From the NCBI GenBank assembly GCA_047125605.1, contig CP138932.1, positions 62,001 to 126,000 on the forward strand: a DNA stretch of 64,000 nt. The letters run 5' to 3'. The notes under the pieces were generated by a model. That model saw only the letters and a list, made by a program, of their open reading frames with translations. It ran no database searches and was not told where the DNA came from. A program made the translations under genes and the position numbers. Origin of the DNA: JAKVBK01 sp022447275 (GTDB lineage: Bacteria; Pseudomonadota; Alphaproteobacteria; Rhodobacterales; Rhodobacteraceae). This document shows positions 34,751 through 42,700 of the stretch, one piece after another; position 1 is the first letter of the stretch, and each line of letters starts with the position of its first letter.

Positions 34751-37410
34751 CCTTCAACCAGTTGATCTTGACCTGCCTTGCCTATGTTGCGCTGCTGTTC
34801 TTTGTCGCTTTTGCTGCGGAGCGTCGCGCCATTCAGGGGCAGCGCAGTTGGACGCGCTCTCCGCTTGTCTACACCCTGTCGCTGTCCGTGTATTGCACCG
34901 CCTGGACGTTTTACGGCGCGGTTGGCGCTGCGGTGCGGTCTGGCTTGGAATTTGTCACGATCTATCTGGGGCCGACCCTTGTCATGTTGGGCTGGTGGTT
35001 GCTGCTGCGAAAACTTGTCCGGGTTGGCAAAACGCAGCGATCCACCTCGATCGCCGATTTAATCTCCTCGCGCTACGGGAAATCCAACGGGCTTGGGGTG
35101 GTTGTGACAATGATCGCCGTTGTCGGCACGACGCCTTACATTGCGCTGCAATTGCAGTCAGTGTCCGCGTCCTTTGACGTGTTTGCCGGGGAGGCCGGCA
35201 CGGGGGATGGTGTCTATGGGACCAGCCTGTGGGTGGCTGCGGGTTTGACGCTGTTCACGATCCTATTTGGCACCCGTAATCTCAATTCCAATGAACGTCA
35301 CCATGGCGTTGTGATTGCCATCGCTGTTGAAGCGGTGGTCAAGCTGCTGGCCTTGGTTTTGCTGGGCTGCTGGGTGATTTGGGGATTGGGGGGCGGACCA
35401 GAGCAGGTGCTGAACAAGATCGCCACGTCGGAGATTGCCGAGTGGAAGATGGATGGCGGCCGCTGGGTGACGTTGGTGGCACTGTCCGCAGCAGCTATTC
35501 TGTGCCTGCCGCGCATGTTCCAGGTGCTGGTCGTGGAAAATGAAGATGAAGCGCATCTTGCCACGGCAAGTTGGGCGTTTCCGCTGTATTTGCTGTGCAT
35601 GAGCCTTTTCGTGCTGCCGATTGCTGTCGTCGGGCTCGATTTGCTGCCGCCCGATACCAACCCGGACCACTTCGTTCTGTCGCTGCCTTTGGCTTATGGC
35701 CAGGATGGGTTGGCTCTGCTGGCTTTTCTTGGGGGCTTTTCTTCTGCGACATCCATGGTGATTGTGGCCGCTATTGCGCTGTCGACCATGGTTTCAAACC
35801 ATATCGTGATGCCGATGTATCTGGCCCGGCGTGGTCGTGGGTTGGTTATGGCGGGTGATGTGCGGCAGGTTGTGATCCGGGCCCGCAGGCTGTCGATCGC
35901 AGGCGTACTCGGGTTGGGCTATCTTTATCACCAACTGTCGGATGGGCGGGAGTTGGCCGCCATTGGCCTGATCGCATTTGCGGGCGTGGCGCAGGTGTTG
36001 CCAGCGCTTCTGGGAGGCTTGTTCTGGCGCGGTGCCACCCGCAGGGGAGCGGCTGCTGGTTTGATCACGGGTTTCGTCATCTGGGCCTATTGTCTGTTTC
36101 TGCCGTCCTTCGGGGCAGGTGGGCCAATCAATGCCGCTTGGATGGAGGCTGGACCGGCGGGCATTGGCATCTTGCGCCCGCAGGCATTGTTCGGGATCGA
36201 CGGGTTAGACCCGCTTGTCCACGCGATGTTTTGGTCCATGCTCTTAAACACCTTTGCCTTCTGTGCGGTCTCCATCACCAGTTTCCCAGACCCGATGGAG
36301 CGTTTGCAGGGCGCGCAGGTGGTGAATGTGTTCCAGCACACAAGCGGCGCCCGTGGATGGGCTCAGGGTGCGGCCGAGACCGAAGACCTTTTGATGATGG
36401 CGCAGCGTATTCTGGGCCCGGGTGAGGCGCAGGCCTTGTTCCAAAGGGAGGCCCGCGCACAGGGTAAGGCGGGGTATCTGCCGGATCCAACGGCCGATTT
36501 TCTGGGGATTTTGGAACGGGAGTTGGCGGGGTCTGTCGGGTCTGCGACGGCCCATGCGATGGTGGGGCAAATCGCGGGTGGTACGGCCGTTCGCGTGGAA
36601 GATCTGATGCGCGTGGCCGATGAAGCCCAGCAGATCATGGAATACTCTGCCCGGCTTGAGGAAACCACCGCCGAGCAGGCCCGCACGGCAGCGCAGTTGC
36701 AACGCGCCAATGAAAAGCTGACGGAGTTGTCGATCCAGAAAGATGCATTCCTGTCCCAGGTCAGCCATGAACTGCGTACACCCATGACGTCGATCCGGGC
36801 GTTTTCGGAAATCCTGAAAGACACAACGCTCAAGCAGGAGGAGCGCGCCCGCTTTGCCGGTGTAATCCACGACGAAGCTTTGCGGCTGACGCGTTTGCTG
36901 GACGATTTGCTGCATCTGAGCGTGCTGGAGAATGCGCCCGTGCCTTTGAACCTTGGCGAAGCAAGCCTGTCTGAGTTGATCGATAGGGCCATTGTCGCTG
37001 CCGGCCACGTGCCGATCGCGATTGATCGCCGGTTGCGCGATGAGCAGATCGTTGTGTCTACGGATACAGACAGGCTTGTGCAGGTGTTTTTGAATGTTGT
37101 GAACAATGCCGCCAAATACTGCCAGGCACCGAATCCTGTTTTGCGCATCCGCACCCGAGTTGCGCAGGACGAAGTTCAGATCGATTTTATCGATAATGGC
37201 GCTGGCATCCCGGCCAAGGGACGCGACATCATCTTTGAAAAGTTTTCGCGTCTCGACGACAGCGGCATAGCCACGAGCGGTGCTGGGTTGGGATTGGCGA
37301 TCTGCAAGGAAATCATGGCGCGCCTTGATGGACGGATTGCTTACCTGCCAGGACAATCAGGCGCGGCCTTCCGGGTGAGCTTGCCGGCCCGTGCCAGAGC
37401 CGCAGCCTGA
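34747..37410 (+). CDS. sodium:solute symporter-histidine kinase fusion (CrbS-like sensor)
   Basis: 887 residues. Residues about 1-500 form a multi-helix SLC5/PutP-type transporter domain (SLSVYCTAWTFYGAVGAAV; STSIADLISSRYGKSNGLGV). A STAC-like linker follows (about 550-625, ILERELAGSVGSATAHAM). The kinase has His674 in VSHELRTPMTSIRAF, an N-box NVVNNAAKYC, DNGAGIP and GAGLGLAI. No PAS domain is seen. CrbS of Vibrio and related bacteria has this architecture and controls acs in response to acetate. Here acs lies on the other side of the ScfR gene, so a similar role is likely. No TM-to-kinase truncation is visible. Confidence 0.9.
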   Translation: MTFNQLILTCLAYVALLFFVAFAAERRAIQGQRSWTRSPLVYTLSLSVYCTAWTFYGAVGAAVRSGLEFVTIYLGPTLVMLGWWLLLRKLVRVGKTQRSTSIADLISSRYGKSNGLGVVVTMIAVVGTTPYIALQLQSVSASFDVFAGEAGTGDGVYGTSLWVAAGLTLFTILFGTRNLNSNERHHGVVIAIAVEAVVKLLALVLLGCWVIWGLGGGPEQVLNKIATSEIAEWKMDGGRWVTLVALSAAAILCLPRMFQVLVVENEDEAHLATASWAFPLYLLCMSLFVLPIAVVGLDLLPPDTNPDHFVLSLPLAYGQDGLALLAFLGGFSSATSMVIVAAIALSTMVSNHIVMPMYLARRGRGLVMAGDVRQVVIRARRLSIAGVLGLGYLYHQLSDGRELAAIGLIAFAGVAQVLPALLGGLFWRGATRRGAAAGLITGFVIWAYCLFLPSFGAGGPINAAWMEAGPAGIGILRPQALFGIDGLDPLVHAMFWSMLLNTFAFCAVSITSFPDPMERLQGAQVVNVFQHTSGARGWAQGAAETEDLLMMAQRILGPGEAQALFQREARAQGKAGYLPDPTADFLGILERELAGSVGSATAHAMVGQIAGGTAVRVEDLMRVADEAQQIMEYSARLEETTAEQARTAAQLQRANEKLTELSIQKDAFLSQVSHELRTPMTSIRAFSEILKDTTLKQEERARFAGVIHDEALRLTRLLDDLLHLSVLENAPVPLNLGEASLSELIDRAIVAAGHVPIAIDRRLRDEQIVVSTDTDRLVQVFLNVVNNAAKYCQAPNPVLRIRTRVAQDEVQIDFIDNGAGIPAKGRDIIFEKFSRLDDSGIATSGAGLGLAICKEIMARLDGRIAYLPGQSGAAFRVSLPARARAAA

Positions 37411-37528
37411 CGCGCCATCAGCGAAACGTCGCCGAAGGCTTTCCAGCCGTCCCAAAATTAACCAATTCATAGGGTCCCCTATGGCACTACCATATGGGAA
37501 ATAAAGGACCTTTGAGAGCCATGGGCGC
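37411..37528 (+). promoter_or_regulatory. promoter region of the FliM-like gene with a 7-bp palindrome
   Basis: CATAGGG (37468-37474) and CCCTATG (37477-37483) form a perfect inverted repeat with a 2-base centre. ATG-GGC-GCA-TGA (37521-37532) is a three-residue leader whose stop overlaps the FliM-like start at 37529. Confidence 0.35.
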
Positions 37529-38800
37529 ATGACGGATACCTCCGCCCAAAGGAGTTTGTTGCGCAGAACCAAAGCGCACGGCGAATCCGAGATGGATGGA
37601 CTTGCCCCGGAGATGGCCCTCTCCAAGGCAATTCTAAGGTCTTGCGACAAGAATATGCACATGCATGCCTCTGCCGGGCAGTGCAAATCCGCGCTTCTTA
37701 GCCTCCCTGAATTGTTGGACGGTCTGCCCGAAAAGGGTCTGATTGCAACGCTGGACGGTGCTGACGGGGCGCTTGGCCTTGTCTGCCTCGAGCCGGAAAC
37801 ACTGTCAGCCTTGGTGGAGCAGTTGACCATTGGCCAGGTGTTGCCATCCATACCCGAACTGCGGCGCGCAACGCGCACAGATGCGGCCCTATTGGGCGAC
37901 TGGATCGGCGAAATCCTTCAGGGAATGGTCGGAGAGCTTTTTGAAGCCGCAGAAAATCCCGCCGCGGCTATCAAGGCCACCGCTGTTTATGATGGCTACG
38001 GTTTTGGCCGCCTCATTACGGATCCGCGACCACTGGCCCTGATGTTGGAGGACGTGTCCTATCAAGTTCTCGATGTTGAAACGGCATTTGGCGAGGTGGA
38101 GCGCAAAGGTCGGATCATGATTGCAGTGCTGGACCGCGCGCCGCAGCCGGAGACGGAGAACCACGCGCTGCGCGCACAGGAGTGGCGAGAGGATCTGTCT
38201 GCCACTGTTACACAGGCCCATGCTGAGCTTAATGCGGTGCTGCATCGAATGGATATCCCGATTGCAGACCTCAAGAAACTGACGCCTGGCGATGTGCTCA
38301 GCGTGCCAGCCCAGTCGATCGCCGAGGTCTCCCTGGAAGCCAGCGATGGCACCCAAGTGGCTATTTCGCGGTTGGGTCAGTCGATGGGCTTGCGGGCGGT
38401 GCGTCTGTCTGGCCCAAGCGCCACCACTGAAAAGACCATCAATGAATTTGCAGACGCATTAAGCGGCGCCGAGACAAACCTGCCAGAATTGCCCGGGCCA
38501 GTGCCTGAAGGAACTGATTTGGAAGCTGTGCCTGTCACCGATCCGCCCGACTTGCCAAAGCTACCAGAGGTGGAACTGAACGAGACTTCAGATATTTCCG
38601 ATCTGGATAGCGATCTGCCGGCACTGGATGACTTGCCGGATCTGAGCGATCTGCCAGATTTGGGCGGAACTGATCCCAGCGTCCCACCCGCTTTTGCAGA
38701 AGAGGGCACGCCTTCAATGCTTGAAGATTTGCCCTCTTTGGACGATCTGCCGGCGCTTGATGACTTTCCCGCTCTGGACGATCTGCCTAAAATCGAGTGA
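37529..38800 (+). CDS. FliM/FliN-family (SpoA domain) protein with an acidic DLP-repeat tail, outside any flagellar cluster
   Basis: 423 residues. Residues about 1-215 resemble the middle part of FliM-type switch proteins (ALLGDWIGEILQGMVGEL). The C-terminal switch domain lies at about 225-290 (LHRMDIPIADLKKLTPGDVL, AISRLGQSMGLRAVRLSG). Beyond residue 320 comes an acidic tail built on repeated D-L-P-x-L-D units. FliM and FliN form the flagellar C-ring; no flagellar gene adjoins this one. It could be a diverged switch component or a protein repurposed for another SpoA-ring machine. The start at 37529 overlaps a tripeptide leader. Confidence 0.8.
   Translation: MTDTSAQRSLLRRTKAHGESEMDGLAPEMALSKAILRSCDKNMHMHASAGQCKSALLSLPELLDGLPEKGLIATLDGADGALGLVCLEPETLSALVEQLTIGQVLPSIPELRRATRTDAALLGDWIGEILQGMVGELFEAAENPAAAIKATAVYDGYGFGRLITDPRPLALMLEDVSYQVLDVETAFGEVERKGRIMIAVLDRAPQPETENHALRAQEWREDLSATVTQAHAELNAVLHRMDIPIADLKKLTPGDVLSVPAQSIAEVSLEASDGTQVAISRLGQSMGLRAVRLSGPSATTEKTINEFADALSGAETNLPELPGPVPEGTDLEAVPVTDPPDLPKLPEVELNETSDISDLDSDLPALDDLPDLSDLPDLGGTDPSVPPAFAEEGTPSMLEDLPSLDDLPALDDFPALDDLPKIE
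38602..38797 (+). repeat. coding tandem repeat, DLPxL(D/S) units
   Basis: About ten imperfect 12-18 base units such as GATCTGCC and GACTTGCC encode repeated Asp-Leu-Pro-x-Leu-Asp in the tail of the FliM-like protein. Units in two blocks are separated by a non-repeated stretch (38663-38722). Confidence 0.7.
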
Positions 38801-38839
38801 TCGCGCCCTTCCAATTTACGACAGGCTTGGTTTTCGGCG

Positions 38840-39265
38840 TTACTGACGCCCCATCGCTTCCAGTTGCGGGCGCATATGGGCGAGAGGATAGCCAGCCGCC
38901 TCACCTGCCTCGATCAATGGACCCAAGTCTTCGCCTGCCTGCGCGGCAACGATCAACCACAGGATTGTGCACCTGTTGCCCGAGGCGCAATAGGCCAGAA
39001 CGGGGCCCTCGTCTGCCATGGTGGCGGCTTGGGCATCCAAAAGCGCTTGGGTGAGTTGCCCGTGGCTGAATGGGTTGTCTACGAAGCGTAGGCCCGCGAC
39101 CTCAGTGGCGGCCTTGATGGCGCCCGCCTGATGGCTCGGGGGCACTTCCCCATCGGGTCGATTGCACAGAATGGTTTTGTAACCAGCTGCCGCAATTGCG
39201 GAGACATCCTCGGGCGCGATTTGCGGGGAAACGGCGTAGGCGGGGGAGAGAACTCGAATATCCAT
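38840..39265 (-). CDS. DUF442 (TIGR01244-type) phosphatase/sulfurtransferase-like protein
   Basis: 141 residues from the ATG at 39265. The tyrosine-phosphatase-like fold has its catalytic loop as YCASGNR (about residues 97-103), the DUF442 active-site pattern. Upstream is TILCNRPDGEVPPSH (about 32-46). Related N-terminal domains occur in Blh persulfide dioxygenases, where they handle sulfane sulfur. This is a stand-alone version, so the substrate may be a persulfide or a phosphoprotein. A 16-bp perfect palindrome lies 104 bases upstream. Convergent with the FliM-like gene. Confidence 0.85.
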   Translation of the reverse strand: MDIRVLSPAYAVSPQIAPEDVSAIAAAGYKTILCNRPDGEVPPSHQAGAIKAATEVAGLRFVDNPFSHGQLTQALLDAQAATMADEGPVLAYCASGNRCTILWLIVAAQAGEDLGPLIEAGEAAGYPLAHMRPQLEAMGRQ

Positions 39266-39368
39266 GCCCCGCTTGTCCCCTGTCGCCCCGCGTCCGTCAA
39301 GCGGGGCAGGGCGACGGAGAAAGTGGCGGTGACCGTAACGCAACCGTCAGGGCGTTTTATTCCCGAGG

Positions 39369-39384
39369 ACCTGTATATACAGGT
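39369..39384. promoter_or_regulatory. 16-bp perfect palindrome, candidate operator
   Basis: ACCTGTATATACAGGT is a complete dyad between divergent genes (DUF442 and mmcB). It resembles no operator I can name with confidence: it is shorter than the enterobacterial LexA site, and the alphaproteobacterial LexA box lies separately at 39575. Confidence 0.5.
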
Positions 39385-39574
39385 GGGCGCCAGGTAACTG
39401 AGCCAGGGCCCAGACAGAGCCAGCTCCCTCGGATTTGCTTAAGGCCACCGGAATGAGGCCCGCAACGGGAAGGACAGAGCCGCCACGGTGATAGGTAGGC
39501 GCCTCGGTGCTCGGGGGCAAGGGCCTGTTTGTCCCAGCCGTCGGGCTGCGTGACACACGCCTGGCTTGCCAAAT

Positions 39575-39589
39575 GTTCATGAATTGTTC
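39575..39589 (+). promoter_or_regulatory. LexA box (SOS operator) of mmcB
   Basis: GTTC-ATGAATT-GTTC, an exact match to the alphaproteobacterial LexA site GTTC-N7-GTTC, 50 bases before the mmcB start. Confidence 0.8.
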
Positions 39590-39638
39590 ATATTCTGACG
39601 ATGCATGTTCCGCGCCCATATCGCCTCGGTTGGTTCCT

Positions 39639-40100
39639 ATGAGCCTTGCTCTGTCCGACAGCACGCTGGCCGGCCTTGCACCCGGACAGATTTTGGCCCG
39701 CGGGGTCTGCCGCCACTTCATGTCACTCGATTTTGCCTGCGTCACTGAGCTGGTGCCGGCACGGGGCCTGCGCGTGGACGTTATGGCACTTGGCCCAAAG
39801 GGCGAAATCTGGATTGTCGAATGCAAGTCTTCTCGGGCCGATTTCACGTCTGACAGCAAGTGGCAGGGCTATCTTGAGTGGTGCGATCGGTTTTTCTGGG
39901 CAGTCGACGCGGCCTTTCCCACCGAGCTATTGCCTACGGAGACGGGCTTGATGATTGCCGATGGGTTCGACGCACAGATCATGACGATGCCACCGGCCAG
40001 CCCGATGTCGGCCGCACGCCGTAAAGTGGTGACACGGATCTTCGGGCGCACTGCGGCTGCGCGGTTACAGGCAGCGCGTGATCCCGGATCACGACAGTAG
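39639..40100 (+). CDS. mmcB: MmcB-family DNA repair protein
   Basis: 153 residues from the ATG at 39639. A PD-(D/E)xK-type nuclease core is visible: Asp in LRVDVMALG (about 44) and the ExK strand IWIVECKSSRADF (about 56-68), then YLEWCDRFFWAVD. MmcB proteins were described in Caulobacter as SOS-induced and involved in tolerance of mitomycin C damage. The LexA box just upstream fits that regulation. The upstream part of the open frame has no start signal and overlaps the operator. Confidence 0.88.
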   Translation: MSLALSDSTLAGLAPGQILARGVCRHFMSLDFACVTELVPARGLRVDVMALGPKGEIWIVECKSSRADFTSDSKWQGYLEWCDRFFWAVDAAFPTELLPTETGLMIADGFDAQIMTMPPASPMSAARRKVVTRIFGRTAAARLQAARDPGSRQ

Positions 40101-40130
40101 AACGCGTCCCTCCAAGCGGGTCGCTTAGGA

Positions 40131-40322
40131 TTAGCGCTTTGCCAAAGCGGCTGCGCGCTGGGCTGCGCCGCGCAGTTCCTCGGCGATTTCCATCGCTTCC
40201 TCGGGATCGAAATCGAGGGGGAGATCGACGCCCTCAGCCTCGACATAAATACGCACCATCCCCTCCGAGGTTGGACCAATCTGCAAGTTGGCGGCGATAT
40301 CGCTTTCGCTGTCGATGCCCAT
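40131..40322 (-). CDS. DUF6324 small protein
   Basis: 63 residues, acidic, with a central EGMVRIYVEAEGVDLPLDFD segment (two halves: EGMVRIYVEAEG, VDLPLDFDPEEAMEI) and a helical Ala-rich end. It starts behind AGGAGAG. It matches the small DUF6324 family of Rhodobacterales; function unknown. It is convergent with mmcB, with 30 bases between them. Confidence 0.8.
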   Translation of the reverse strand: MGIDSESDIAANLQIGPTSEGMVRIYVEAEGVDLPLDFDPEEAMEIAEELRGAAQRAAALAKR

Positions 40323-40557
40323 CGATCTCTCCTGTCACATGTGATCAAAGCGAGTTAGCGCGCGTTGCACCGTGACGCAAGCGTGCATGTCGCCAACGCC
40401 GCAGAGGTTTGCAGGCAAACTGTACTTATCGCCTCAAGTTAGGAATACACGCAGGGCTTGAAGGCGCCGGGACGGGCCCGATTTCCTCTTGCGGCCCAAA
40501 ATGCGCTTTGCTAGGTAGCCGGACATGCCGCGCACGGGCCACTGTGTGCGAAAGAGT

Positions 40558-40634
40558 GCCGCCTTAGCTCAGTTGGTTAGAGCGCTGGATTGTGGATCCA
40601 GAGGTCCCCTGTTCAAGCCAGGGAGGCGGTACCA
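40558..40634 (+). tRNA. tRNA-His (GTG)
   Basis: A 77-base cloverleaf with encoded CCA (40632-40634). Acceptor GCCGCCT pairs with AGGCGGT (first pair G-T), the D arm is GCTC/GAGC, the anticodon stem is CTGGA/TCCAG with loop TTGTGGA, and the T arm is CCCTG/CAGGG around TTCAAGC. The discriminator is A73 and the base before position 1 is T, so there is no encoded G-1. This is the known alphaproteobacterial form of tRNA-His. Confidence 0.97.
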
Positions 40635-41140
40635 ATTATCCCGGATAATGTGATCGGTTGTAGGAAATTGGGCGACAGTTTTTGGCTTTCTGCCGTGAGT
40701 CACTGTTCTGGTCTCCCGTGCACTAGACGAACTGGACGGGGCAAGCTTTCGACACGCTGAACGAACAGATTCCTCCTGATTGCAAACTCGCTGTTACTTG
40801 AGCGCCCAAGACTTGTGAATAAACCTAGCATACTGAGCACGCGGCCTGCCTCGCGTTCGACCACGACCTTCGCGCAGCGCTCCAATCCATTGCCAGACAT
40901 ACCGATGCGTTTATCTTGTTGGTCGCTTGAGGACGCCCGTCCATGTTGCGGCTCACATCTTTAGAGGCGCGAAGGGGATGTCACTGTAATCTTTGACAGG
41001 GTCTGAGCCGAGTGGAATGGGGGGCATACAGGTGGCAATGAGGTTGGCCGCGTCGGCAGGATTTAAAGCAGCGCAGGCTCTGTTTGGAGCCTAGTTTCCA
41101 TGCCGCAATCTTTAGGTGGGCCGGAGCGGAGCTTGGGCAG
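40635..41140. other. 506-base stretch without recognisable genes after tRNA-His
   Basis: It begins with the palindrome ATTATCC-C-GGATAAT (40635-40649) directly after the tRNA CCA. Frames of 60-66 codons on the minus strand (40700-40900 and 40981-41163) match no family I know and lack clear start signals. Composition is less GC-rich than the surroundings. It may be a decayed insertion next to the tRNA, but I saw no repeat of the tRNA 3' end that would mark an attachment site. Confidence 0.5.
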
Positions 41141-41491
41141 TTATTTCGGCATATCGACGTCAATTTCCTGTCGCAGCGCGCCGCTGTCCGAAGAAAATAT
41201 CAAGATGCGGTCATCTTGTGTCACGACTGCCGTCCACCCGGTGCCAAAGGTGACGGCCTGCGCGGTGGCTCCTTCTGGCATCTCTAAGTTTGTTGGAACC
41301 ACCGGGGTGGTGGAAGGTGCGGGGAATCGCGTAAGAAAGAGGCCGATCAGGATGACCATCGCGAGGATCATCACCCCGGTCAGGACGGTCACGAGGCGGC
41401 GCAGGAACCGCAGGGAGGCTGGCTCTGGCGGGGTGGCGCCCTCATCGGTTGCGTGATCGCCTTTGCTGTCTTTGCCGGGAACCTCTGTCAT
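41141..41491 (-). CDS. DUF6476 single-pass membrane protein
   Basis: 116 residues. A polar N-terminus (1-28) and one membrane helix (about 33-53, LVTVLTGVMILAMVILIGLFL in part) are followed by a periplasmic domain that ends ILIFSSDSGALRQEIDV. The C-terminal half looks like one beta-propeller blade. It matches the small DUF6476 family of Rhodobacterales; no known function. Its start codon (41491) overlaps the start codon of the divergent pseudouridine synthase. Confidence 0.8.
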   Translation of the reverse strand: MTEVPGKDSKGDHATDEGATPPEPASLRFLRRLVTVLTGVMILAMVILIGLFLTRFPAPSTTPVVPTNLEMPEGATAQAVTFGTGWTAVVTQDDRILIFSSDSGALRQEIDVDMPK

Positions 41492-42533
41492 GCCTTCGGA
41501 CCTTTCCAACATCCTGCGCGTGGTGATCGCACCCGATCCGCCTTCCCGGCTGGATAAGGCATTGGCGCGTGACGTACCAGAGAGCGCTGCCCTTTCGCGG
41601 TCGCGTCTTTCCCGAATGATCACGGATGGTGCGGTGCACCGCAACGGCAGTTTGGTCACAGATGGGAAAAGCAAAGTCGCTGAGGGGGATGTGATCGACA
41701 TCACCTTGGCTCCGGCGACTGAGGTTGACACCCTGCCCGAGGAAATGGACCTGACCATACTCTATGAGGACGCGGATCTGCTGGTGGTGGACAAGCCGGC
41801 TGGCATGGTTGTGCATCCTGCGCCTGGCAGCCCGAACGGAACGCTTGTGAATGGTCTGTTGCATCACTTTGGCGGTAAACTCTCCGGGGTTGGCGGCGAA
41901 AAGCGCCCGGGGATCGTGCATCGCATTGATAAGGATACCAGTGGGTTACTGGTTGTGGCCAAGTCGGATGCGGCCCATCACGGTTTGGCAGCCCAGTTTG
42001 AGGCACACACAGCCCATCGCCGATATGTTGCCTTTTGTTTTGGCGTACCTTCCGCGGCTGATCCGCGGTTGCGGGGCGTGCGCGGCACGTCTTGGGAGGG
42101 GCCCGGTGTTCTGAAGATCACGACACATCTGGCCCGTCACCGCACGGATCGGCAAAAGCAGGCGGTCTATTTTGATACGGGCCGCCATGCTGTCACCCGG
42201 GTGACCGTAGAGCAGGCCGTGGGCACCGCAGTTGCTCGCGTTTCCTGCCGCCTTGAGACCGGCCGAACCCATCAAATCCGCGTTCATATGGCCCATGTGG
42301 GCCATGCGCTGATCGGGGATCCGGTCTATGGGGGGCGGCGCAAGCTGTCGGCAAAAGAGGTGGGCGCCGGGGCTTCTCAAGCCGCTGCAAGTTTCCCCAG
42401 ACAGGCCTTGCATGCGGCTGAGTTGGGATTTGAACACCCTGTGACGAACGAAATGTTGACGTTTTCAAGCCCATTACCCCAAGATATGGAAGAGCTCTGG
42501 GCGGATATTGCAACAGGCAGCACTTCGGTGTGA
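41490..42533 (+). CDS. rluD: RluA-family 23S rRNA pseudouridine synthase (RluD-like)
   Basis: 347 residues. An N-terminal S4 RNA-binding domain (about 15-75, RLDKALARDVPESAALSRSR) is followed by the catalytic domain, with the nucleophilic Asp in HRIDKDTSGLLVVAKSD (about 149) and GRTHQIRVHMAHVGHALIGD near 262-281. RluD modifies helix 69 of 23S rRNA; RluC is the alternative and cannot be excluded. The start is the ATG at 41490, sharing two base pairs with the divergent start codon at 41491. A TTG at 41463 or an internal GTG are other options. Confidence 0.93.
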   Translation: MPSDLSNILRVVIAPDPPSRLDKALARDVPESAALSRSRLSRMITDGAVHRNGSLVTDGKSKVAEGDVIDITLAPATEVDTLPEEMDLTILYEDADLLVVDKPAGMVVHPAPGSPNGTLVNGLLHHFGGKLSGVGGEKRPGIVHRIDKDTSGLLVVAKSDAAHHGLAAQFEAHTAHRRYVAFCFGVPSAADPRLRGVRGTSWEGPGVLKITTHLARHRTDRQKQAVYFDTGRHAVTRVTVEQAVGTAVARVSCRLETGRTHQIRVHMAHVGHALIGDPVYGGRRKLSAKEVGAGASQAAASFPRQALHAAELGFEHPVTNEMLTFSSPLPQDMEELWADIATGSTSV

Positions 42534-42700
42534 AAGCCTGTAACATTGCGTGCAGCCGCGCAGACCATTGACTATTTGTATTTCAACGGACGACGGACCC
42601 TCGGTATTGAACCGATCAGTTCAGATCCCCATATGAGTAGAAACGCGCAGAATTGCGCAAAAGACGCGCGGCACCGGCCGCACCCGACATGGAGGCCCAG
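42534..42700 (+). promoter_or_regulatory. rpoH upstream region
   Basis: 167 bases. The ribosome binding site GGAGG (42691-42695) is six bases before the rpoH ATG. A possible -35 TTGACT (near 42568) and TTGAAC (near 42607) have only weak -10 partners. No structure of the E. coli rpoH thermosensor type is obvious. Confidence 0.35.

Noticed and set aside
39347..39859. 170-codon minus-strand frame over the mmcB promoter
   Set aside because: Overlaps mmcB and both operators; no family resemblance.
40558..41140. Possible attachment site of an integrative element at tRNA-His
   Set aside because: No repeat of the tRNA 3' end downstream and no integrase gene.
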